DNA of 64,000 nt from Ignavibacteria bacterium. Lineage in GTDB: Bacteria; Bacteroidota; Ignavibacteria; Ignavibacteriales; Ignavibacteriaceae. The stretch covers positions 1 through 64,000 of the forward strand of contig JAJTBZ010000069.1 of assembly GCA_021286645.1 (NCBI GenBank), given 5' to 3'. This document shows, one piece after another, positions 55,918 through 64,000 of this stretch. The notes under the pieces were generated by a model that did no database searches, was not told where the DNA came from, and saw nothing but the letters and a program-made list of their open reading frames with translations. Every line of letters starts with the position of its first letter. The stretch's first letter is position 1. Position numbers and translations under genes: made by a program.

Positions 55918-57966
55918 TCAGGCTACCTTTTCCTGCATTTGGGAAGTAAGAGGTAACAATACCGTGAACGTGGAGCCATTATTTGGTGTGCTGCTAACCA
56001 GTATCTCGCCTTTATTAAAGTCGGCCATTTCTTTACAGAGCAATAGCCCCAGACCGGTTCCGCGCTCATTTCCTGTGCCTACGGTCGAATGTGCTTCCAT
56101 AGTAAACAGAGTATTGATTACTTCCTCGTTCATCCCAACTCCGTTATCGGAAATACTAATTGCTGCCAGCTGATTTTGTTCCTTAACAGAAAGACTTATT
56201 ACCCCATTCTGAGGAGTAAATTTAATGGCATTTGTTACAAGGTTGCGGAGGATAATTTCAACAGTTTCTTTATCGGCATACAGTAAGACTTCATCGGTAG
56301 TTTCAAACTGCAAAGTTATTTTCTTAGCCAATGCAATGGCCTGGTAGAAATTGATAATTTCATGAATTTGGCGAGTAACGCTGTAAGCACGCGGGGTGAA
56401 GTTGATATTGCCGGTTTGAACTTTCGCCCACAACAACAGTTTATCCAGTAACTCCATAAGATTTTTACTAATGCCTGTTATTGATTGTGTAAACTCATGG
56501 ATCTCTTCATTGCTTAATTCATCCATTTCGCGTACAAGCAAATCTGTGTATCCGAAAATACCCGTGAATGGGCTCCGGAGGTCATGCGCGATAATTGAGA
56601 AAAGTTTGTCTTTGTGTTTGTTTAATATATTTAATTCTTCGTTAAGTGTGTTCAACTGCTCATTTTGAATCTGGATCTTTTCATTATCTGCAATAAGTTG
56701 TTCCTGAGTGGCCTTGCGATATCGGATATACCGCAGCATTATAAATATGCCGATAATGCTAATCACTATAGTGAGTAATAAACCGATGATTAGTTTATTT
56801 CGTAACTTTGAACGTTCTTCTAACCTGGTAATTTCGTGCTGTTTTGTCTCTACGCTATATTTTTCCAATGATTCATGATAAGCCCTGGTAGCCTTTTCAG
56901 AATAAATAGAATCGCTAAGAGTTTTAAAAAGCTTCTGATATTCAAGGGCATTTTTGTAATCGGCTGCTTTTTCGTAAACTCTGGCGAGGGCTTTAGCTGT
57001 TGATGACATGCCACGGATATCGCCGTTTACTTTCCGTAATTGCATTGCGAGCTTAAAATTCTCAATTGCATCCTGTAAATGGTTAAGTGTAAAGTATATG
57101 ATTCCAAAATTTGTATATATTGAAGCATCGGCCAGTTCGCTATGTAGTTTCTTCCGATACTTCAGTGCGACGTTTAAGGTATCTATGGCTTCCTGAAAAT
57201 GGGACATCTCTCGTAAATTAATCGCGGTTGTTTCCAGTGCTTCACTCAACCCGGGCAGGTCTCCCATTTCATATCGGGTTTTTATCGCGCTTTTATTCCA
57301 CTGAAAAGCCTGTGTATATTTTTTCTCTTTCATAGAGAGAATAGCTTTATGTTCGGAACTCAAAGCCAGCGATGCGGGATCCTGCGTTTCAAGAGATAGT
57401 TGATAGGCCTTCTCAATAAATGTTTGGGCTTTTTCATCATTCCGCATAATATAATTTAAGATGCCAATGTAGTTATACGCTTCAGCCAGAACTATTTTGT
57501 TATTCAGTTTTTCGCCAATTGAAACGGCTTTCAGTAACGATTGGGTGGCCTGATCGCTTTTCCCCAGAATAATTTCATTCCTACCGCGCAAATTATACAC
57601 ATTTGCAGCCTGTTCTGAAACAGCCCCCTGTTGCAATAACCCGCATGCCGCAATAATATAATTGTACGATATATAGTAGTTATGCAAAATGCAATGTGCC
57701 AGCGATAGATAATAGTCGAAGCTTATAGTCGAGGGGGTATCGTGTAACGATTTTGCGAGCATAAGGCCTTGTTCTGCTTCAGTAACTGCCGTTTGTGGCG
57801 ATCTGAGCATGATCTGAGGCATACTTAAAAGAATTTTCTGTGCCTTGTCTAGTTTCTCAACTCGGTCATCACCATCATTTCCCTGACCGGCAAATAAAGG
57901 CAGGCTGACCGTAAAACTGAAAGCCAGAATAATCAAAATGGATTTGACTTGATACATTTTGCTCAT
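55918..57966 (-). CDS. TPR-domain membrane histidine kinase
   Basis: The 682-residue kinase has a signal peptide (ILIILAFSFTVSLPLFAG), periplasmic TPR repeats (about 60-370, for example ASIYTNFGIIYFTLNHLQDA), a membrane helix (LIIGLLLTIVISIIGIFIML) and a coiled linker. HisKA has an intact H-box (SIIAHDLRSPFTGI, His461). HATPase has NLVTNAIKFT, DNGVGMN and GTGLGLLLCKE. This layout is widespread in the Bacteroidota; ligands are unknown. It is the first gene of a two-gene unit with its degenerate paralogue and is divergent from the TonB receptor at 58188 across 221 bp. No response regulator is next to it. Confidence 0.94.
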   Translation of the reverse strand: MSKMYQVKSILIILAFSFTVSLPLFAGQGNDGDDRVEKLDKAQKILLSMPQIMLRSPQTAVTEAEQGLMLAKSLHDTPSTISFDYYLSLAHCILHNYYISYNYIIAACGLLQQGAVSEQAANVYNLRGRNEIILGKSDQATQSLLKAVSIGEKLNNKIVLAEAYNYIGILNYIMRNDEKAQTFIEKAYQLSLETQDPASLALSSEHKAILSMKEKKYTQAFQWNKSAIKTRYEMGDLPGLSEALETTAINLREMSHFQEAIDTLNVALKYRKKLHSELADASIYTNFGIIYFTLNHLQDAIENFKLAMQLRKVNGDIRGMSSTAKALARVYEKAADYKNALEYQKLFKTLSDSIYSEKATRAYHESLEKYSVETKQHEITRLEERSKLRNKLIIGLLLTIVISIIGIFIMLRYIRYRKATQEQLIADNEKIQIQNEQLNTLNEELNILNKHKDKLFSIIAHDLRSPFTGIFGYTDLLVREMDELSNEEIHEFTQSITGISKNLMELLDKLLLWAKVQTGNINFTPRAYSVTRQIHEIINFYQAIALAKKITLQFETTDEVLLYADKETVEIILRNLVTNAIKFTPQNGVISLSVKEQNQLAAISISDNGVGMNEEVINTLFTMEAHSTVGTGNERGTGLGLLLCKEMADFNKGEILVSSTPNNGSTFTVLLPLTSQMQEKVA

Positions 57967-58187
57967 TTACAATGAATTCTCTCGTTACAAATAGTAATAT
58001 ACAAAAAAAAATTTTACATTGGCGAAGCATCCGGAAAGTGCCTGGAAACGATTATTTGTTTTTTTCAATAAATTTAATATTTTGGCTCCGTGGAACATGA
58101 TACTACGTAATACAGAACGAATGCCACGCAGGTATCTCCACGTGTGTTACTATGATAGTATAATAATTAAATTTGTAAGAGAGTGAT

Positions 58188-60203
58188 ATGGGTGCTCCCG
58201 TTCGGCTTGTTGTCATTTTTGTTCTATGCTTTATTTGGCAAGTCTACGGGGAAAAGTCTGTATCAGTATTTTACCCGCCCGATGATACTGCAAGCACGCA
58301 ACTTAGTGATATGAGCCTTTCGGAATTAATGGAAGTTACTGTAAATGTCGCTTCACGCACAGATTATACTATTCGCGAAGCACCGGGGATAGTATCCCTA
58401 ATTACACATGAAGATATTGAACTTTCTGGTGCCAGGGACTTGATTGATGTGTTGCGCTTGGTCCCCGGATTCGAATTTGGAATTGATGTCCGTGGAGTTA
58501 CCAGTCTGGGAATACGAGGCAATTGGGCGCATGAGGGTAAGGTGCTGTTGTTATGGGATGGACAGGTTGTGAATGAGGCACTTTTCCAAACAATACAGCT
58601 GGGTAACCATTATCCTGTTGAACTGATTGAACGTATCGAAATTATTCGGGGACCCGGTTCTGCTATATACGGCGGTAATGCTGAATTAGGTGTTATTAAT
58701 ATTGTTACATTACCCGCAGCTTCACTGAATGGTGCAGTAGTTAGCGTGGTGAACAGCCGCATGTCCCGAAGTTTTGGCAGACAGAATTGTACCTTTGGTT
58801 TCTCCCGAAAAACCGATGAGATGAATCTTGATTTTTCCTTTTTTGCCGGGAATGCTAACCGCAGCGACGCGGTAATGACAGATAATAGCAAAGATAACCC
58901 GTATCACCAATTTTCCATGGGTGACCAATCCGGTATTTCGTCATATTTCATGAATGCCGGTTTTACATACAAGGGGTTGAGGATAAGAATTATTTCTGAT
59001 TCCTACCATTTATACGACAGAACCATGTATGGCATTAATCTGCCTTCACCGGTACAGGTCGATTTCCTTTCAAATTTATATAGTATTGATTATAGTTATG
59101 CTTTTTCCGATCAACTGCAGGTTAGTCCACGGGTGAGTTATAGTAAATTCTTTCCTTATGCGATGGAGGATAAAAATTACGCTCGTCCGGTATACCTGGA
59201 TAAGTGGGCGGAGCGGTTAGTTGGAGGAATATTGGTTAATTATCAACCGAATTCGGCCTTAAACATTCAGGCTGGGGTTGAGGCCAATAAGGATGAAGGC
59301 CACGCAAAGGATAGCTCTTTCTATATGCGGGATCCTGCACAGAAGGAGATCAGTTTCACGAATATAGGCTATTTTGCTCAAGTATCTTTGATTGATAATA
59401 TTGCAAATTTTACTGCCGGGTTGCGCTATGAAGATAACAGTCGTGCAGGGTCCTCAGTTGTACCGAGGTTTGCAGTAACTAAAGTTATTAATGACTGGCA
59501 TTTTAAGTTGCTATACAGCTTTGCATTCCGGTCTCCCGGTCTGGAAAATATCAGCAGGTATTCGAGTAAACCAATCGAATCGGAAAAAACCAGGGTTCTT
59601 GAGTGCGAAACCGGGTGGCAATTATCTGAAGAAATGAATTTTGTTGTTAATGCGTTTCAGGAAAAGATAGAAAAACCAATAATTTTCTTTAATGACACGG
59701 TACTAAATGCGTATGCTTACCAGAATGCAGATCCAATTAGTACCTTTGGTCTTGAAGCTGAATACCGTTACCGAAATAAATATATATCAGCGGTCTGTTC
59801 GTATTCATTCTACAAGGCAGATAAGAATAATGTCCCGAGCTATCAGGTACAACAAGATGATAATTTACTTTTGGGGTTACCACAGCACAAAATAGGCTTT
59901 AGTGTTACCTGGTTCATACCTGAAAAAAAGAGCCTGAATATTTCGGGAACATGGCTGTCTAAAAGATATTATTATGCTACGGAATCCGGCTTTGACCGTG
60001 AATCGCCGTCAAAATTTCTCCTGAATATCTTTTATAGCCACAAAGATTTTTTACTCGAGGGACTTCATTTAGGTGCGGGGGTATACGATATTCTTAACGT
60101 ACAATATCAGTTCCTTCAACCTTATGTCGGAACTAATTCACCCATGCCGGGCCCCACACGGGAATACTTGATAAGATTAAGTTATCAATACGATTTTTTC
60201 TAG
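58188..60203 (+). CDS. TonB-dependent outer membrane receptor
   Basis: The 671-residue receptor has a signal peptide (LVVIFVLCFIWQVYG-E). A lead motif (LSDMSLSELMEVTVNVASRT) is followed by a plug (REAPGIVSLITHEDIELSGA, LIDVLRLVPGF, GIRGNWAHEGKVLLLWDG, LIERIEIIRGPGSAIYGGNA) and a barrel ending in SYQYDFF with a terminal Phe. It has no carboxypeptidase-regulatory N-terminal domain and no SusD partner. AGAGAGTG lies before the ATG. The divergent TPR kinases may monitor or control it (inference from position). Its lead motif resembles that of the receptor at 24574, which also sits beside a kinase. Confidence 0.93.
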   Translation: MGAPVRLVVIFVLCFIWQVYGEKSVSVFYPPDDTASTQLSDMSLSELMEVTVNVASRTDYTIREAPGIVSLITHEDIELSGARDLIDVLRLVPGFEFGIDVRGVTSLGIRGNWAHEGKVLLLWDGQVVNEALFQTIQLGNHYPVELIERIEIIRGPGSAIYGGNAELGVINIVTLPAASLNGAVVSVVNSRMSRSFGRQNCTFGFSRKTDEMNLDFSFFAGNANRSDAVMTDNSKDNPYHQFSMGDQSGISSYFMNAGFTYKGLRIRIISDSYHLYDRTMYGINLPSPVQVDFLSNLYSIDYSYAFSDQLQVSPRVSYSKFFPYAMEDKNYARPVYLDKWAERLVGGILVNYQPNSALNIQAGVEANKDEGHAKDSSFYMRDPAQKEISFTNIGYFAQVSLIDNIANFTAGLRYEDNSRAGSSVVPRFAVTKVINDWHFKLLYSFAFRSPGLENISRYSSKPIESEKTRVLECETGWQLSEEMNFVVNAFQEKIEKPIIFFNDTVLNAYAYQNADPISTFGLEAEYRYRNKYISAVCSYSFYKADKNNVPSYQVQQDDNLLLGLPQHKIGFSVTWFIPEKKSLNISGTWLSKRYYYATESGFDRESPSKFLLNIFYSHKDFLLEGLHLGAGVYDILNVQYQFLQPYVGTNSPMPGPTREYLIRLSYQYDFF

Positions 60204-60664
60204 TGTTTATAAATATCTTCCAGTTGAACCAGGCACGCTTGCAATAGACATGGTAATTTGAAAGTGCCTGCATACGAATTACTTACAGGAGAAAACCCTT
60301 CTATGGTTCCCGTCACAACAGTAAAAAAAACTGGTCCCGAGCTTAATTATTTCTGTATATTATCGATAATAATATAGAGGAAATATGAGATTCTGAAGAA
60401 AGCGCGAAGTAATTCCATTTTGAGAATAATCTCATAATGATACATGGATGTGGTTAAGAAGTTATCAATTCGTTAGTTTGTACCCTGTTGAAAATTGAAA
60501 AACATCTACCCCGGTAGCGCTGAAATCGTTAAAATCTCACTTTTTCCCGTGTTTTTGTCCCCGTGCTAGCGTGACAGGCAATTTGCATTTTAGGGGGTAC
60601 CATGGCATGATATTTGTAAAATTTCACTTGTTTGATTTAAATAACTAACTAATTAAGGTGTATT
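60204..60664. other. Intergenic region before the thioester/SdrD-repeat protein
   Basis: No gene is supported in these 461 bases. A weak CAGGCAC/GTGCCTG pair lies near 60230-60270. TTTG at 60582-60585 and TATTTG at 60611-60616 loosely resemble Bacteroidota promoter elements, but the 25-base spacing is long, so this is only a hint. The region is otherwise featureless. Confidence 0.4.
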
Positions 60665-63600
60665 ATGCACAAATTCTGGGTACGATTCTCGGTATTGATT
60701 GCAGCTTTTGTATGGTCAACGGTAACAGTTTTTGCTGCCGGTGATACAACGGTTGTGCAAACAATGCCTCAGAGCTATTTCGCTCTTAAGAATATAAATT
60801 GCTCAACCACTATGAAAATTGATGCGGTTGATGTTGGTACCAATAGTATTACATTCAAGGATCCATACAGCGCAACAGGTGCTACCAAAACAGTATGGGC
60901 CGGATATTTCCGCGGAACCATCGATGGGGCTGCTGCGAAATTCTACTGTATAGATATTGGCCACAATTTGGCTTTTTATACAACGGCAAATCCACATACT
61001 TACGGTGATAATGGTTCTACACCGGCAACAATTACATATATACTTAATAATTATTGCCCTTATAAAGCATTACCGTATACCGGTTCTCTTTCAGCCGCAG
61101 AAGAAGCAGCAGCAGTTCAGGTTGCTGTTTGGCATTTTAGTGATGGTGTTGACGCTACTACAGTTACCAATACAACCATTAAGAACCGTGCTATTGCGAT
61201 AATAAACGATGCGGTCGCTAATTCGAACAATTTTGAAACTTTAACTGCTTTTTCGATGCTCCCGGCAACTCAAACTATAGTAGCCGGAACAAAAGGCCAG
61301 CTGTACGTAAAAGCAATTGATAATCTTGGTGCCGGATTTGCAAATCTGGCAGTCGCGATAACAACCTCCAGTGGAACATTAAGTTCTGCTTCAGTAACAA
61401 CCGGTTCAAACGGGCAGTCACCATATTTTACTCTTACCCAGGGTAGTGCTTCACAGGCAACAGTAACAGCCACAACCTCATATACAATCCCCCAGGGAAC
61501 AAAATATGAACACACTGTTTCTCCCAACAGTTATCAAAAAGTAGTTTTAGCTACTCCTACAGTTGCTAATCGCCAGGCACAGGCTGTTGTCAATTGGACT
61601 CCATTTAATGGCACCTGTACGATGACCGGATATACAACTTATACACAGGGTGGATGGGGCAGTCCGTCAAACAGCACTCCGGGTGCTCTTCGTGATGCAA
61701 AGTTCTCCTTGGTGTTTCCAAATGGTTTAACAATTGGTGGAACAAAAACTGCTACTTTTTCTTCGGCTGCAACAGTTAAGGCATATCTGCCGGCAGGCGG
61801 TACTGCGGCTGCATTTACTTCTAATTATACCGACCCTGTTAGTACCAGTGCTGGTGTATTTGGCGGGCAGCTCGTTGCATTAATGCTTAATGTGCAGTTA
61901 AACGAAGCAGGGTTCCTTGGCACTAATTCTGTAAAATTAGGCCAGTTGGTTATTACTACCGGATCATTAACCGGTAAGACCGTTTACGATTTATTGAACT
62001 ATGCAAATATTGCAATCGGTGGCGGAACAACACCTTACTCAATAGCAGATCTAAATTCTGCTTTGGATGGTGTTAATAATAACTTCGATGGCGGAAGCCA
62101 GAATTTAGGATTCCTTACATGCCCATCAACACAACCTGTTACCATTGGTGATAAGGTATGGGTGGATGCAAATAAAAACGGCATTCAGGATTCTGGTGAA
62201 TCTGGTTACGCGAGTGCTACAGTTAAATTGTATGATTGCAGCAATAATCTTATTGCAACAACAACAACTGATGCAAGTGGGAATTATTTATTTAGTAATA
62301 TCACCCCTGGTAGTTATTATATTCAGGTCGTTCTTCCTTCAGGGTATGCTTTTAGCCCGAAAAACCAGGGCAGTGATGCTTCCAAGGATAGCGATGTAGA
62401 TCCGGCAACCGGAAAATCAACATGTAATACCTTTACTGCCGGGTCAATTGATCTGAAATGGGATGCCGGTATCTATTATAATGTTGCTACTTTAGGCGAT
62501 AAAGTTTGGAACGATGCAAATCTTAATGGCGTTCAGGATGCCGGTGAGGCCGGTATTTCAGGTGTTACGGTAACCTTGTTTACCTGTGCGAATGCTCAGG
62601 TGGCAACAACTACTACCGATGCAAATGGTAATTATATATTTGCTAACCTGGCCCCGGGAAGCTATTATGTTCAGTTTACCAAACCTGCGGGTATGACTAT
62701 AACCGCGAAGCAGGTCGGTAGTGATAATACAAAAGATTCTGATGCAGATCCCTCAACCGGTAAAACAGCATGTGTTACACTTGCTGCCGGTGACAACAAT
62801 ACTACTGTTGACTGCGGTATGTATGCCACCCGTGCCACTATAGGTGACAGGGTTTGGAATGATCTAAACAAAAACGGAATTCAGGATGCAAACGAACCGG
62901 GACTCTCCGGTGTAACAGTAAAACTGTATGATTGTAATAATAATCTTAAGGCTACTGCTGTTACCGATACGGCAGGCTTATATTCTTTCCCTGATATAGC
63001 TCCTGGCGACTATCAGTTAGTATTCACTTTGCCGGCTAATTACTTATTTACCGCTAAAAATCAGGGTACTGATGCTACAAAAGATTCCGATGTAGATCCT
63101 GCAACCGGAAAAACTACCTGTGTTACTTTAGCTCCCGGTAAAATTGACCTAACCTGGGATGCCGGTATGTACCTTAATAAAGCTTCTATTGGCGATAAGG
63201 TATGGAAAGATGTTAATGAAAATGGTATTCAGGATAGCGGTGAACCCGGAATTTCCGGTGTTACCGTGAAGCTCTACGACTGTGCAACAAACACACTTCA
63301 GGCTACTGTTACCACAGATGCCAATGGCTTGTATACATTCTCGAATATTACTCCGGGCAGTTATTATGTCGCTTTTACATTACCAGCCGGTTATGTATTT
63401 ACTGCAAAAGCTCAGGGTAATGATGTAACTAAAGATAGCGATGTAGATCCTGCTACCGGTAAAACAACATGCTTAACAGTTGCCGGCGGCGATAATTTAA
63501 CAACTATCGATGCTGGTCTTGTTGTCAGCAAGGTTGCAATTGGTGATTTCGTCTGGAGAGATGACAATCATAATGGAATTCAGGATGCCGGCGAGCCGGG

Positions 63601-64000
63601 CATGAAAAATGTAACCGTAAAATTATTCGATTGTAATAATAATTTTATCGGTACTACTACTACCGATTCTACCGGTAAATACCTGTTCACAAATCTCGCT
63701 CCCGGTAGCTACTATGTATTGTTCGTTCAGCCGTTAGGTTATGTATTCACTACAAAAGATGCCGGCTCGGATAACACAAAAGACTCAGATGTTGATCCGG
63801 TTACCGGAAAAACTGCTTGTGTAACTCTTACTGCCGGTACTACCGATCTTACTGAAGATGCCGGTATGTATTTACCAAAAGCCAGCGTTGGCGATAAGGT
63901 TTGGAATGACCTTAACCATGATGGTACACAGGATAACCCATTGGTAGAATTGGGTATTGCAAATGTTGTTGTGAAACTGTACACATGCGATGGTGCGTTA
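60665..64000 (+). CDS. Large exported surface protein with thioester-type domain and SdrD B-like repeats (3' end outside window)
   Basis: The frame is open from ATG 60665 to the window edge (at least 1112 residues). A signal peptide (FSVLIAAFVWSTVTVFA-A) precedes a domain at about 35-190 that resembles a Cys-Gln thioester (TQxA) adhesin domain: FRGTIDG, KFYCIDIGHN with Cys95, and AAVQVAVWHFSDG with Gln152. Residues about 205-300 look like a bacterial Ig-like domain (LYVKAIDNLGAGFANLAVAI). A further beta domain (GYTTYTQGGWGSP) lies at about 320-490. Then come repeats of 116-117 residues from residue 494, each opening with GDKVWxDxNxNGxQDxxE. The mature protein is probably on the cell surface, perhaps exported by type IX secretion, but its C-terminus is not visible. 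Confidence 0.88.
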   Translation, partial: MHKFWVRFSVLIAAFVWSTVTVFAAGDTTVVQTMPQSYFALKNINCSTTMKIDAVDVGTNSITFKDPYSATGATKTVWAGYFRGTIDGAAAKFYCIDIGHNLAFYTTANPHTYGDNGSTPATITYILNNYCPYKALPYTGSLSAAEEAAAVQVAVWHFSDGVDATTVTNTTIKNRAIAIINDAVANSNNFETLTAFSMLPATQTIVAGTKGQLYVKAIDNLGAGFANLAVAITTSSGTLSSASVTTGSNGQSPYFTLTQGSASQATVTATTSYTIPQGTKYEHTVSPNSYQKVVLATPTVANRQAQAVVNWTPFNGTCTMTGYTTYTQGGWGSPSNSTPGALRDAKFSLVFPNGLTIGGTKTATFSSAATVKAYLPAGGTAAAFTSNYTDPVSTSAGVFGGQLVALMLNVQLNEAGFLGTNSVKLGQLVITTGSLTGKTVYDLLNYANIAIGGGTTPYSIADLNSALDGVNNNFDGGSQNLGFLTCPSTQPVTIGDKVWVDANKNGIQDSGESGYASATVKLYDCSNNLIATTTTDASGNYLFSNITPGSYYIQVVLPSGYAFSPKNQGSDASKDSDVDPATGKSTCNTFTAGSIDLKWDAGIYYNVATLGDKVWNDANLNGVQDAGEAGISGVTVTLFTCANAQVATTTTDANGNYIFANLAPGSYYVQFTKPAGMTITAKQVGSDNTKDSDADPSTGKTACVTLAAGDNNTTVDCGMYATRATIGDRVWNDLNKNGIQDANEPGLSGVTVKLYDCNNNLKATAVTDTAGLYSFPDIAPGDYQLVFTLPANYLFTAKNQGTDATKDSDVDPATGKTTCVTLAPGKIDLTWDAGMYLNKASIGDKVWKDVNENGIQDSGEPGISGVTVKLYDCATNTLQATVTTDANGLYTFSNITPGSYYVAFTLPAGYVFTAKAQGNDVTKDSDVDPATGKTTCLTVAGGDNLTTIDAGLVVSKVAIGDFVWRDDNHNGIQDAGEPGMKNVTVKLFDCNNNFIGTTTTDSTGKYLFTNLAPGSYYVLFVQPLGYVFTTKDAGSDNTKDSDVDPVTGKTACVTLTAGTTDLTEDAGMYLPKASVGDKVWNDLNHDGTQDNPLVELGIANVVVKLYTCDGAL
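62144..64000 (+). repeat. Tandem SdrD B-like domain repeats, 348-351 bp period
   Basis: Repeat starts are at 62144, 62492, 62840, 63188, 63539 and 63887; the last is cut by the window edge. Each encodes an opening W-x-D-x-N-x-N-G-x-Q-D calcium-binding-type loop, a central KLYDC strand, a TPGSYY or APGxY turn and a closing DSDVDPATGK-T-C segment. The units are diverged at base level, so this is an old array under protein-level constraint. Confidence 0.93.

Noticed and set aside
60957-63984. Several short frames on both strands within the thioester/SdrD-repeat gene
   Set aside because: All are shadows of the long open frame starting at 60665, which covers the region without interruption.

Overview
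The window looks like chromosomal DNA of a free-living Gram-negative bacterium of the Bacteroidota/Chlorobiota (FCB) group, most likely an Ignavibacteria- or Kapabacteria-like lineage. The clues are a decayed type IX secretion C-terminal sorting domain of the 'LEQNYPNPFNPST' kind, a propeller-domain sensor kinase, periplasmic TPR kinases, TonB-dependent receptors, DUF3667 and DUF2147 proteins, start regions with weak Shine-Dalgarno sequences, and moderate-to-low GC. This placement is inference from gene content, not from a marker gene. No phage, intact insertion sequence, CRISPR array or rRNA operon was seen. One tRNA, Lys(UUU), is present.

Layout. Bases 1-804 are the 3' end of a gene with an RPER-rich tail built from twenty 33-bp repeats. 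Then come methylglyoxal synthase (mgsA, minus strand) and the remains of a type IX-secreted protein gene (about 2019-2266). 2357-6994 holds a NarL-type response regulator, its propeller-domain kinase and a WYL regulator, divergent from two small unknown genes (7169-8286). 8506-16780 is a plus-strand signalling run: a PAS/GAF kinase overlapping a LytTR regulator, a kinase with a pseudo-receiver, and an MCP-CheW pair. 17028-19177 holds a solitary PD-(D/E)XK nuclease and a DUF3667 membrane protein. 19429-26760 (minus) is a probable operon: TonB-dependent receptor, YfiR-domain histidine kinase, DivK-like receiver, REC-PAS kinase.

27413-30968 holds an unrecognised membrane protein, a Crp/Fnr-type regulator and a DUF2147 protein, followed by tRNA-Lys. 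A 1631-residue hybrid kinase and an amidohydrolase follow on the minus strand. 38244-46059 holds a family 9 glycosyltransferase and then a copper/silver efflux set: Cys-rich exported protein, CusA-like pump, TolC-like channel, CusB-like adaptor carrying both an HMBD and a YHS-like domain. Next are an AEC transporter, another hybrid kinase, thioredoxin, wecB and ycaQ. Two tandem TPR histidine kinases (53889-57966) lie divergent to a second TonB-dependent receptor. The window ends inside a large exported adhesin-like protein (60665 onward) with an apparent internal thioester domain and SdrD B-like repeats.

The theme is environmental sensing at the envelope: nine histidine-kinase-like proteins, three separate response regulators, and an MCP with CheW, set among receptors, an efflux system and surface proteins. 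The main points for follow-up are: the downstream TPR kinase has Gly where its tandem paralogue has the phosphorylated His; a receiver domain has Asn at the phospho-Asp; a YfiR domain is fused to a kinase next to a TonB receptor; and a Cys-Gln thioester-type domain occurs in an apparently Gram-negative surface protein.
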